Positions 1 to 6,731 of a stretch of DNA of 25,599 bases are shown piece after piece. The stretch is taken from the NCBI GenBank assembly GCA_900552755.1, contig USAY01000013.1, positions 1 to 25,599 of the forward strand, read 5' to 3'. Numbering within the stretch: the first letter of the stretch is position 1; every line of letters starts with the position of its first letter. Under the pieces are notes generated by a model. It saw only the letters and a program-made list of their open reading frames with translations, was not told the origin of the DNA and did no database searches. Made by a program: the position numbers and the translations under genes. The DNA comes from an uncultured Collinsella sp. (GTDB lineage Bacteria > Actinomycetota > Coriobacteriia > Coriobacteriales > Coriobacteriaceae).

Positions 1-380
1 TTGCCGCCATCGTCAAGCCGCGCACCAAGATGCCGGCCGACGCCGTGACCGTCGCTGCTCCCATCTTCGCTACGGCCGAGACGCTTGAGTATGACGAGAA
101 GTCCGTCAACAAGGGTCTGGTCAAGGAAGGCATGGGCGCTATTCTGGACGCCGCCAAGGCCGCACTCGAGGGTGTTACCGAGTGGACCGCCGCCAACATC
201 GATGCCGCCCTTGAGCCGCTGCCTGAGCAGATGGACCTCAAGAAGCGCGTGGTGTTCCAGGCCGTGCGCGTCGCCGTCTGTGGCAACATGGTGAGCCCTC
301 CGCTGGGCGAGACCATGGCGCTCGTCGGCCGCGACGACTGCCTGGCGCGCATCGACCGCGCCCGCACGATGGCGCTGTAG
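1..380 (+). CDS. gltX: Glutamyl-tRNA synthetase, C-terminal part (5' truncated by window)
   Basis: The reading frame is open from base 3 to the TAG at 378-380, so only about the last 125 residues are present. The segment resembles the anticodon-binding C-terminal domain of bacterial class I glutamyl-tRNA synthetases. It is helical and ends with VRVAVCGNMVSPPLGETM followed by a short GR-D-LARIDRAR tail, matching the 'RvAvtG..vSPPLfE.m..LGre..laRi' ending of GltX, especially in actinobacteria. The enzyme charges tRNA-Glu with glutamate in the cytoplasm. The catalytic HIGH and KMSKS motifs would lie upstream of the window and cannot be checked. An intrinsic terminator follows 23 bases after the stop, so this gene ends its transcription unit. 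Internal ATGs such as the one at base 30 are not starts, because the homologous sequence continues upstream of them. Confidence 0.85.
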   Translation, partial: AAIVKPRTKMPADAVTVAAPIFATAETLEYDEKSVNKGLVKEGMGAILDAAKAALEGVTEWTAANIDAALEPLPEQMDLKKRVVFQAVRVAVCGNMVSPPLGETMALVGRDDCLARIDRARTMAL

Positions 381-403
381 TCGCTGCGCAAACGCAAGTA
401 TCC

Positions 404-434
404 GAGCCCCGTTCACCCGAGCGGGGCTCTTGTT
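404..434 (+). terminator. Rho-independent terminator after gltX
   Basis: A perfect 8-bp stem, GAGCCCCG (404-411) with CGGGGCTC (422-429), closes a 10-base loop and is followed by the T-rich run TTGTTT. It sits 23 bases after the gltX stop and separates gltX from priA. Confidence 0.85.
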
Positions 435-455
435 TCTATACCGAGCGAGTGGGTT

Positions 456-560
456 GGTGGGACAAAATAATCAGTAGTGTTTGTCCCATGTTCGAGCGAT
501 GTAACGAGCTCGACATCGTATCGGCCATGGGACAAACACTACTGATTATTTTGTCCCACC
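456..560. repeat. Perfect 35-bp inverted repeat upstream of priA
   Basis: Arms 456-490 and 526-560 are exact reverse complements over 35 bases, with a 35-base loop. The loop holds a further short stem (CGATGT 497-502 with ACATCG 513-518). Each arm is itself bounded by GGGACAAA and TTTGTCCC, so the element is a nested palindrome. It ends 26 bases before the priA start. It would fold into a very stable hairpin in RNA or a cruciform in DNA. It has no T-run, so it is not a typical terminator. It resembles elements at 3610-3711 and 21512-21564. Confidence 0.9.
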
Positions 561-586
561 CCTTCCAGGCTCGTTTGAGGTGGTGT

Positions 587-3043
587 ATGGCTCAACAACT
601 TTCGCTGTTTGGTTTGCCGGAACCGGAGAAGACTCCTGCGGAGCCGGCTCGCGCGGCCGAGCAGGTCAAGCTCGAGCCTGCGCCTGAGCCCATCGTCGCC
701 TACGCAAGCGTGGTCCTCGACATCCCCACGCGCGCTTTATCTGAGCCATTTGCCTACGGCATCCCACAGTCCCTTGCCAATGAAGAAGCCCAGGTCGGCT
801 CCACGGTCCTGGTCCATTTTGGCAACCGTGCTGCCGCAGGCTACATCGTCGACATTGCGCCCGAGCTGGGCGATCTGCAGGGCAACAGCGCGCTCGACCC
901 CGCGCGCATTAAAGCCGTCGAAGCCATCCTCAGCAAGCCGCTCTTTACCGCAGAGGCCGCCCGCATCGCGCGTTGGATGAGCCGCGAATATGTTGCGACG
1001 CTTTCCGAGTGTCTGCGCCTGTTCTTGCCCCCGGGTGGAAGCCCGCGTGTGGTCAAGGGTGACGACGGCGTGTGGACGGTTGAGCGCCCCGCTGTTAAAC
1101 CCATCCAAAACCGCTGGGTCATGCTCACGCCCGAGGGTTTCGACTATACGCCGCCCAAGACCGCGGTCCGTCAGCGTCAGCTCATCGAGGCGCTCCAGTG
1201 CGGGCCGGTCACGACGCGCGACCTCAACCTGCTCTATAACAGCATGTCGGCGACCATCAAGGCGCTCGAAAAGCGCGGTGTCGTGGTGGTGGAGGAGCGC
1301 CGTGCGTGGCGTGGCTGCAGCGAGCAGACCACGCTGTCCTCGGCAAGCGGCAAGGCGCCGGTCGCGCTCACCAAGGGCCAACAGAAGGCGCTCGCGCAGA
1401 TTGAGCGCGCCCGTCTTGACGCCCACGGAGACGTGGTCCTTGTCGACGGCGTCACCGGCTCCGGCAAAACCGAGGTTTACCTTTCGGCGATTGAGCGCGT
1501 GCTCGCGGCCGGCCGTTCGGCCTGCGTGTTGGTTCCCGAGATCTCGCTGACGGCCCAAACCGTCGGCCGCTTCCGCTCGCGCTTTGGCGAGACGGTCGCC
1601 GTGTTCCATTCGCGCCTTTCGGCCGGCGAGCGCCTGGACCAGTGGGACATGGTTGCCAGCGGTGCCGCGCGTGTGGTCGTGGGTGCCCGCTCGGCGCTCT
1701 TTTGCCCGCTCAGCGACCTGGGCCTCATCATCATCGACGAGGAACACGAGACCAGTTACAAGCAGGGTTCTAGCCCGCGCTACCATGCGCGCGAGGTGGC
1801 GGCCGAGATAGCGCGACGCTACCGCTGTCCGCTCGTATTGGGTTCCGCCACGCCTTCTGCCGAGGCCCTCGACCGCTGCCGCCGTGGCACGTATAACGGT
1901 GGCACCTGGACGCGCGTCGAGATGCCCGAGCGCCCGGGACACGCCGTGCTGCCTACGGTTCGGATTGCCGACCTGCGCCATGAGTTTTCTCACGGCAGCC
2001 GCTCCATGTTCTCAAAACCCTTGATGGAGGGCTTGGAGCGTGTGGTCGAGCGACGCGAGAAGGCCGTACTGCTGCATAACCGCCGTGGCTTTGCGCCGTT
2101 CCTGATGTGCCGCGAGTGCGGCTGCGTGCCCACCTGCAACCACTGTTCCACCGCGCTCACGTACCACGAACGCACGCACACGCTGCAGTGTCACACATGC
2201 GGTTCGTCTTGGCGCGTGCAGCCGTATCCCGCGCCCACGAGCCACTGTCCCAAATGCGGTAGCCGCTATCTGGCAAAAATGGGTCTGGGCACTCAGCAGA
2301 TCGAGGACGCACTGCACCAGATGCTTCCCGAGGACGTCGCCATTATTCGCATGGATGCCGATTCCACGCGCGGCAAGGATGCGCACAAAAAGCTGCTCGA
2401 GCAGTTCGATGCGGCCGATTGCGCCGTGTTGCTGGGCACCCAAATGATCGCAAAGGGTCTCGACTTTCCTGAGGTCACGCTCGTGGGCGTGGTCAATGCC
2501 GACTTCGCCCTCAAGCTGCCCGACTTTCGCGCAGGGGAGCGCGCCTACGACCTGCTGGAACAGGTGGCGGGCCGTGCCGGTCGCGGCGATCGCCCCGGCG
2601 AGGTGATCATCCAGACCTACCTGCCCGAGGATCCGGTCATTCGCGCCGTCGCTGAGCATGACCGTTCGATCTTTACCGACTACGACCTGGAACAGCGCCG
2701 CGACGCGCTATACCCGCCGTTTGTTCGCCTGGTCAACATCTTGGTGTGGTCGGCGAACCGAGACGACGCGCAAGACTACATCGGGCGCATTGCAAAGCTT
2801 CTTAAGCGCCGCTGGCATGCCGCCGCGCCCGACTTTTTGCGGGCGGGGAGTGCCGTGCCGCAGGTGCTTGGCCCGGCTTCGTGTGTAATCGAGAGAGCCA
2901 AGGACCGTTACCGCTTCCATCTGCTTGTGAAGTCGCCCGTGGGGTACCATGTCTCTGACGATATCGACGCCTGCCTCAAAGAGGTGGGCTCCGTGCGTGG
3001 CGTGAGCGTGAGCGTTGACGTCGACGCCTATGATTTGATGTAA
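587..3043 (+). CDS. priA: Primosomal replication restart helicase PriA
   Basis: An 818-residue superfamily 2 DNA helicase that recognises stalled or D-loop replication forks and reloads the replisome. An N-terminal DNA-binding region (about residues 35-250) precedes the helicase core. The core has Walker A GVTGSGKT (288-295), the DEEH box (384-387) and the motif GSATPS (about 409-414). Two zinc-binding clusters follow, with Cys508, 511, 517, 520, 535, 538, 554 and 557, the family's eight-cysteine arrangement. Motifs LLGTQMIAKGLDFP and QVAGRAGRG lie further on. The frame stays open back to 449, but that stretch is made of the inverted repeat. The ATG at 587 has GAGG (577-580) six bases upstream and gives MAQQLSLFG, so it is chosen. 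def follows after 18 bases and is probably cotranscribed. Confidence 0.95.
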   Translation: MAQQLSLFGLPEPEKTPAEPARAAEQVKLEPAPEPIVAYASVVLDIPTRALSEPFAYGIPQSLANEEAQVGSTVLVHFGNRAAAGYIVDIAPELGDLQGNSALDPARIKAVEAILSKPLFTAEAARIARWMSREYVATLSECLRLFLPPGGSPRVVKGDDGVWTVERPAVKPIQNRWVMLTPEGFDYTPPKTAVRQRQLIEALQCGPVTTRDLNLLYNSMSATIKALEKRGVVVVEERRAWRGCSEQTTLSSASGKAPVALTKGQQKALAQIERARLDAHGDVVLVDGVTGSGKTEVYLSAIERVLAAGRSACVLVPEISLTAQTVGRFRSRFGETVAVFHSRLSAGERLDQWDMVASGAARVVVGARSALFCPLSDLGLIIIDEEHETSYKQGSSPRYHAREVAAEIARRYRCPLVLGSATPSAEALDRCRRGTYNGGTWTRVEMPERPGHAVLPTVRIADLRHEFSHGSRSMFSKPLMEGLERVVERREKAVLLHNRRGFAPFLMCRECGCVPTCNHCSTALTYHERTHTLQCHTCGSSWRVQPYPAPTSHCPKCGSRYLAKMGLGTQQIEDALHQMLPEDVAIIRMDADSTRGKDAHKKLLEQFDAADCAVLLGTQMIAKGLDFPEVTLVGVVNADFALKLPDFRAGERAYDLLEQVAGRAGRGDRPGEVIIQTYLPEDPVIRAVAEHDRSIFTDYDLEQRRDALYPPFVRLVNILVWSANRDDAQDYIGRIAKLLKRRWHAAAPDFLRAGSAVPQVLGPASCVIERAKDRYRFHLLVKSPVGYHVSDDIDACLKEVGSVRGVSVSVDVDAYDLM

Positions 3044-3061
3044 CAACCCGAAAGGATGGCC

Positions 3062-3598
3062 ATGGAAGCCAACGGAATCGTACTGTCGCCCGACCCTCGT
3101 CTGCGCCAGGAGTGCGCCGTCATCGAGGAGATCACCCCGGCGATCGAGGCGCTTGCCGAGAAGATGAAGAAGATGATGTTCGAGAACGGCGGCTGCGGCC
3201 TGGCTGCCCCGCAGATTGGCGAGCTTATTCAGCTCGTCACCATCGACTGCGACTACAGCGACAAGAATGACTATGATCCGTACGTGCTTATTAATCCCGT
3301 CATTGTTGAGCAGAGTGACCATCTGGTGCCCTTTAGCGAGGGCTGCCTTTCCATCCCTGGCATTAGCTGCGAGATTGAGCGTCCCGACCATGTCGTCGTC
3401 GAGGCGTATGACTTGGATGCCAACCTTATTCGCTATGAGGCCACGGGTGATCTGTTCTGCGTGTGCTTGCAGCACGAGATCGATCACCTGCACGGCAATA
3501 CCATGTTCGAGCGACTGAAGCCCATGCAGAGGCTCAAGGCAGTCAAGGAGTACCAGGACGCCCTGGCCCGCGGCGCTCGACCGGGCGAGACCGAATAG
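3062..3598 (+). CDS. def: Peptide deformylase
   Basis: A 178-residue metalloenzyme that removes the formyl group from the N-terminal methionine of new proteins. All three family motifs are present: GCGLAAPQ (44-51), EGCLS with metal-binding Cys95 (93-97), and the HEIDH box (138-142) supplying two metal ligands and the catalytic Glu139. ATGs occur at 3056 and 3062. AAAGGA (3051-3056) is the obvious ribosome-binding site and overlaps the first ATG, leaving five bases to the second, so 3062 is taken as the start. It lies just after priA and upstream of fmt, the enzyme that adds the formyl group. A long inverted repeat between def and fmt may separate or modulate the two. Confidence 0.95.
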   Translation: MEANGIVLSPDPRLRQECAVIEEITPAIEALAEKMKKMMFENGGCGLAAPQIGELIQLVTIDCDYSDKNDYDPYVLINPVIVEQSDHLVPFSEGCLSIPGISCEIERPDHVVVEAYDLDANLIRYEATGDLFCVCLQHEIDHLHGNTMFERLKPMQRLKAVKEYQDALARGARPGETE

Positions 3599-3609
3599 GT
3601 TAATTGTCC

Positions 3610-3711
3610 GTCCCTGGGATGGGGCCCACACATATCATCCCGTGCTCAAACATTCTCGCTGCGCTGCGAAACTGCGCGCGGGACGATATGTGTGGGCCCC
3701 ATCCCAGGGAC
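3610..3711. repeat. Long inverted repeat between def and fmt
   Basis: Arms 3610-3645 and 3676-3711 are complementary over 36 bases. The outer 27 are perfect and there are only two differences, both of which would be G-U pairs in RNA. The loop is 30 bases. The arm begins GTCCCTGGGATGGGGC, resembling the CCTGGGACGGGGC of the element at 21512-21564, but the inner part differs. It begins 11 bases after the def stop. No T-run follows, so termination is possible but not typical. Readings of open frames through this element look like chance. Confidence 0.85.
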
Positions 3712-3800
3712 TACGTTGTCGCTCTTCGTTTCGCCCGGGTGCCGTCGGGCCAGGGAGGGGCGTCTTCGCTGATAGGTGCTTTGTTGGGAGGGCTGCTTTT

Positions 3801-3893
3801 ATGCGGCTCTTTCTTTGGTTTTGGGTATATTTGTTTTTGTTGAAATGTTATTGCGGATGGGCTGGTGACTTGGCTTTCCGCCGCTATTTGTAG
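3801..3893 (+). CDS. Candidate 30-residue hydrophobic peptide upstream of fmt
   Basis: This is a possible small gene in the 329-base gap between def and fmt. An ATG at 3801 follows a good ribosome-binding site, GGGAGGG at 3786-3792, with an eight-base spacer. It encodes 30 residues beginning MRLFLWFWVYLFLLK and ending RRYL. The first 14 residues are almost all aromatic or aliphatic, enough for a short membrane segment, and the C-terminal part has Lys and two Arg. It stops at 3893, 34 bases before fmt. No family is recognised. It may be chance, since the DNA is locally T-rich, or a leader peptide for fmt. Confidence 0.25.
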   Translation: MRLFLWFWVYLFLLKCYCGWAGDLAFRRYL

Positions 3894-3927
3894 CCGTCTC
3901 GGCTTTGGTTGAGGGGAGACGTTCTTT

Positions 3928-4848
3928 ATGCGTATTGTGTTTATGGGTACGCCTGATTTTGCTGTGCCTTCGCTGGTTTCGCTTGTTGAGGCTGGTAACG
4001 AGATTGCGCTTGTTGTTACTCGTCCTGATGCTGTTCGCGGGCGTGGTAAGAAGCTGGAGCCGTCTCCTGTTAAGGCTAAAGCGCTTGAGCTGGGGTTGCC
4101 GGTTGTTGAGGCTAATCGTATGACGCCTGAGGTCGTTGAGGCGCTTAAGGCTGCCCAGGCTGACATTTTCTGCGTGGCTGCCTATGGTTGCATTTTGCCG
4201 GATGACGTGCTGCATATGGCGCCGCTTGGTATTGTGAATGTTCATGCGTCCTTGCTGCCTCGTTGGCGTGGGGCTGCTCCCATTCAGCGTGCGATTCTCG
4301 CTGGTGATGAGGTTGCCGGCGTTTCCATTATGCGTATTGGGCATGGCGTGGATACCGGCGCTTATTGTGCGCAGGCCTCGACCTTGGTTGCTGGTAAGCA
4401 TGCTGAGGCGCTGACCATGGAGCTTGGTGAGCTTGGCGGCAAACTGCTTGCCGATACGCTTCCTTCGCTTGCCGATGGCACCGCCGTGTGGATTGAACAG
4501 GATGAGTCGCTTGTTACCCATGCTGCCAAGATTTCTAAGCAGGAGATGCGTCTTGACCCTCAGATGGCGGCACTTGATTGTGTGCGTCATGTGCTTGCCT
4601 CGTCCGACACCGCTCCCGCTCGTTGTGTGATTGCCGGCAAGTCGGTTCGCGTGCTCGATGCTGAGCCGGCTGATGTGTCGCTTGGCGAAGGCGCTGTTGC
4701 CGTTCAAGCCAAGCGCGTCTACCTTGGTCTTTCCGATGGCCCGGTTGAGTTGCTCGAGGTTAAGCCCGATGGCAAGCGTGCCATGGCCGCTTCTGCTTGG
4801 GCTGCTGGGCTGCAAGGCGCCGATCTTATCTGGGGTGTTTTGTCATGA
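3928..4848 (+). CDS. fmt: Methionyl-tRNA formyltransferase
   Basis: A 306-residue enzyme that transfers a formyl group from 10-formyltetrahydrofolate to initiator Met-tRNA. The N-terminal fold starts MRIVFMGTPDFAVPSL. The signature HASLLPRWRGAAPIQ is at 106-120. The catalytic trio Asn104, His106 and Asp142 matches the E. coli spacing. The C-terminal OB-like domain covers roughly residues 205-306. GAGGGGAG (3911-3918) is a strong ribosome-binding site nine bases before the ATG. The stop overlaps the next ATG (ATGA at 4845-4848), so translation is coupled to rsmB. The first half of the gene uses many T-ending codons (GTT, CTT, GCT), unlike priA. Confidence 0.95.
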   Translation: MRIVFMGTPDFAVPSLVSLVEAGNEIALVVTRPDAVRGRGKKLEPSPVKAKALELGLPVVEANRMTPEVVEALKAAQADIFCVAAYGCILPDDVLHMAPLGIVNVHASLLPRWRGAAPIQRAILAGDEVAGVSIMRIGHGVDTGAYCAQASTLVAGKHAEALTMELGELGGKLLADTLPSLADGTAVWIEQDESLVTHAAKISKQEMRLDPQMAALDCVRHVLASSDTAPARCVIAGKSVRVLDAEPADVSLGEGAVAVQAKRVYLGLSDGPVELLEVKPDGKRAMAASAWAAGLQGADLIWGVLS

Positions 4849-6245
4849 GCAAGCTGTCTCCCGCGCGCAAACTTGCGCTCGATGTGCTAATGGAGGCCGA
4901 TCGCCGCGGCATGTATGCGCGTGACGTGCTGTCCACTCGCGCATCGGCCAAGGCTATTGACCAGCGCGATTCCGCTTTTGCCGCCCGCTTGGCGCTGGGT
5001 GTGGCCGCTACGCAGGGTATTTTGGACGAGCTGCTCGATCAGTTTCTCGATAAGCCTAAAAAGGTTGCGCCGCGTGTTCGCATGGCACTTCGTATCTCAG
5101 CCTTCGAGATGCTCTATCTGCATACGCCTGGCCGCGTTGCGGTGAGTCAGGGCGTTGAGCTGGTGCGCAGCGGAGCTAAGTCTGCCGCCGGTTTGGCCAA
5201 TGCCGTGCTGCATAAGGTCGCGGACAACGTTGAGGACTTTGCCACGGCGTCCGATGTAGACGAGTCTGAGCGACGCTTGGTTCGTCTGTCGCGCCTGATG
5301 GGTCTGCCGCGTTGGCTGTGTGCTCGTATTATGGCGTCGTTTGACACGCCCGAGGGTGCGCTTAACTTTGCCGGCAATCTGGCCCCCGCGCCGCTGGCCC
5401 TGCATGAGAACGCCTTTGCGACTAAGCCCGATCCGTATATCTCGCAGCTCGTCGCGCCTGTCTTCCCGGGCTGCCATGCTCCGGTTGATGCCCAGGTTAC
5501 CGTTGCTTCGGGTGTGTTTGAGCGTGCTGCCGCGGTGGCCTCGGACCTTAACGCTCAGCTCATCGCCACAGCTGCCACGCGCCCTGGTAGCTGCCTTGAG
5601 ATTGGTGCCGGTCGTGGCACCAAGACCTATGTGATGATGTGCCAGGCCAAGCGTACGGGCTATGAGCGTCAGCATACGGCGCTCGATCTGCATGATCGCA
5701 AGTGCGATCTGAATCTCGCTCGTCTGCATAAGGCCGGTATTCAGGGCGTTCGTACGGTTTCGGGTGATGCTTGCGAGCTTGATGAGGTGCTCACATCGTT
5801 TGATGCCATGCTTGGCGAGCCGGTTAAGTTCGACACGGTCTTTATCGATGCGCCGTGCTCTGGCACCGGTACCATGCGCCGTCATCCCGAGATCCCGTGG
5901 CGCCTGACCGAAAAAGATGTGACGGTTGAGCTGCCCAAACTGCAGCTTACGATGCTCAAAGAGGCTGCTGCGCGCGTGGCTGCCGGCGGCGAGCTCATCT
6001 ATGCGACGTGCTCGGTTTTCGACGAGGAGAACACGCAGGTGGTGGACGCTTTCCTGAACTCTCCCGAGGGTGCCAGCTTTAGCGTGGCACCGCTTTCCGA
6101 GGCGCAGATTCTGCAACTCCCCGAGTTCGATCAGGCCAAGAAGCTCGTATCCGTTCGTCAGAACGATCGAGGCCTCTTCCAAAGCGTGCCGGTAAATGCC
6201 GATTCCTACGACGGCCACTTCTGCGCCAGAATGATCCGCAAGTAA
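4845..6245 (+). CDS. rsmB: 16S rRNA (cytosine-5) methyltransferase RsmB/Sun family
   Basis: A 466-residue enzyme expected to methylate C967 of 16S rRNA during ribosome maturation. Residues 1-145 form a NusB-like RNA-binding domain (RDSAFAARLALGV near 41-53). The Rossmann methyltransferase follows, with the SAM motif LEIGAGRGTKT (251-261), motif IV DAPCSGTG with Cys338, and motif VI ATCS with Cys389. These are the two cysteines used by RNA m5C methyltransferases. The ATG at 4845 overlaps the fmt stop. The same frame is open a little further up inside fmt, but the coupled ATG gives the family-like start MSKLSPARKLALDVL. The fmt-rsmB pair is a common bacterial arrangement. A hairpin region follows. 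Confidence 0.93.
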   Translation: MSKLSPARKLALDVLMEADRRGMYARDVLSTRASAKAIDQRDSAFAARLALGVAATQGILDELLDQFLDKPKKVAPRVRMALRISAFEMLYLHTPGRVAVSQGVELVRSGAKSAAGLANAVLHKVADNVEDFATASDVDESERRLVRLSRLMGLPRWLCARIMASFDTPEGALNFAGNLAPAPLALHENAFATKPDPYISQLVAPVFPGCHAPVDAQVTVASGVFERAAAVASDLNAQLIATAATRPGSCLEIGAGRGTKTYVMMCQAKRTGYERQHTALDLHDRKCDLNLARLHKAGIQGVRTVSGDACELDEVLTSFDAMLGEPVKFDTVFIDAPCSGTGTMRRHPEIPWRLTEKDVTVELPKLQLTMLKEAAARVAAGGELIYATCSVFDEENTQVVDAFLNSPEGASFSVAPLSEAQILQLPEFDQAKKLVSVRQNDRGLFQSVPVNADSYDGHFCARMIRK

Positions 6246-6251
6246 CTACTA

Positions 6252-6317
6252 AGTTGCGGTGAAATAGGGATTGAATATCGGCTTCTAACCGCCAAACAGT
6301 CCTTATTTCACCGCAAC
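6252..6317 (+). terminator. Inverted repeat after rsmB, probable transcript end
   Basis: AGTTGCGGTGAAATA (6252-6266) pairs with TATTTCACCGCAACT (6303-6317), and the pairing continues with mismatches into a loop of about 20-35 bases. It lies six bases after the rsmB stop, between converging genes. The right arm is not followed by a T-run, so it may end or stabilise the rsmB message rather than act as a classical terminator. Confidence 0.5.
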
Positions 6318-6330
6318 TCACAAGGAAACC

Positions 6331-6353
6331 TGGGTAGCTTGATTAGCTACCCA
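6331..6353. other. Small hairpin between converging genes
   Basis: TGGGTAGCT (6331-6339) and AGCTACCCA (6345-6353) are perfectly complementary around a five-base loop. It lies between the rsmB-proximal repeat and the terminator of the minus-strand zinc ribbon gene. No T-run follows on the plus strand; the role is unknown. Confidence 0.5.
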
Positions 6354-6367
6354 TAGAGCAAAGAAAT

Positions 6368-6397
6368 AGCCCCGCGATCGGTGTTGATCGCGGGGCT
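6368..6397 (-). terminator. Rho-independent terminator of the FmdB-type gene
   Basis: A perfect 12-bp stem, 6368-6379 with 6386-6397 (AGCCCCGCGATC and its complement), closes a six-base loop. On the minus strand it starts 10 bases after the stop at 6407 and is followed by ATTTCTTT. It may also stop readthrough from rsmB. Confidence 0.8.
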
Positions 6398-6406
6398 GAT
6401 TGGTTT

Positions 6407-6643
6407 CTAGTGGCTATGCGGGCAGTTGGCGCAGCAGCCACTCGTGGCGTTGGTGCTGGAGCCGCCGCTTCGCTGGTCGGTGTTGTAGAAACCACTGCCC
6501 TCAAATTTAATGCCGCTGGCCGAGAACGTCTTGGCCGCCGGGGCACCGCAGCTGGGGCACACGACCTCGGGAGTCTCGGACATGGGATGCTCAACCTCAA
6601 ACACGTTGCCGCAGCTCGAGCACTTGTAATCGTAGCGCGCCAT
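6407..6643 (-). CDS. FmdB-family zinc ribbon protein
   Basis: A 78-residue protein starting MARYDYKCSSCGNVFEVEHPM, with paired cysteines Cys8/Cys11 and Cys29/Cys32 forming a zinc ribbon typical of the FmdB/CxxC_CxxC_SSSS regulatory protein family. The tail is Gly/Ser-rich and ends GCCANCPHSH, giving three more cysteines and two histidines that could form a second metal site. AAGGAAG (complement of 6650-6656) is a good ribosome-binding site. Family members are small and mostly uncharacterised; some are annotated as regulators of formamidase or amide genes, but nothing here supports a specific target. It is monocistronic, with a terminator on each side. Confidence 0.8.
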   Translation of the reverse strand: MARYDYKCSSCGNVFEVEHPMSETPEVVCPSCGAPAAKTFSASGIKFEGSGFYNTDQRSGGSSTNATSGCCANCPHSH

Positions 6644-6665
6644 AATACTTCCTTTTCAGCACAAA

Positions 6666-6687
6666 GCGGGCAGATTACTCTGCCCGC
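6666..6687 (-). terminator. Terminator of the GH13-GH77 gene
   Basis: GCGGGCAGA (6666-6674) and TCTGCCCGC (6679-6687) form a perfect 9-bp stem with a four-base loop. On the minus strand it lies 44 bases after the stop at 6732 and is followed by TTTGTGCT. It lies immediately upstream of the ribosome-binding site of the FmdB-type gene, so it could also lie in that gene's leader. Confidence 0.65.
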
Positions 6688-6731
6688 AAAAATTCAAACG
6701 TCTGTAACTGTACCCTATATCGGGGGTTTTA

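Noticed and set aside
456..560. CRISPR array or insertion sequence ends
   Set aside because: Only two inverted arms, no direct repeats with spacers, and no transposase between or near them.
449..586. N-terminal extension of PriA from a GTG at 449
   Set aside because: The added residues are encoded by the inverted repeat and do not resemble PriA; the ATG at 587 has a proper ribosome-binding site.
737..1993. 418-codon minus-strand frame inside priA
   Set aside because: Overlaps the entire helicase core and has an Arg/Ala-rich composition typical of shadows.
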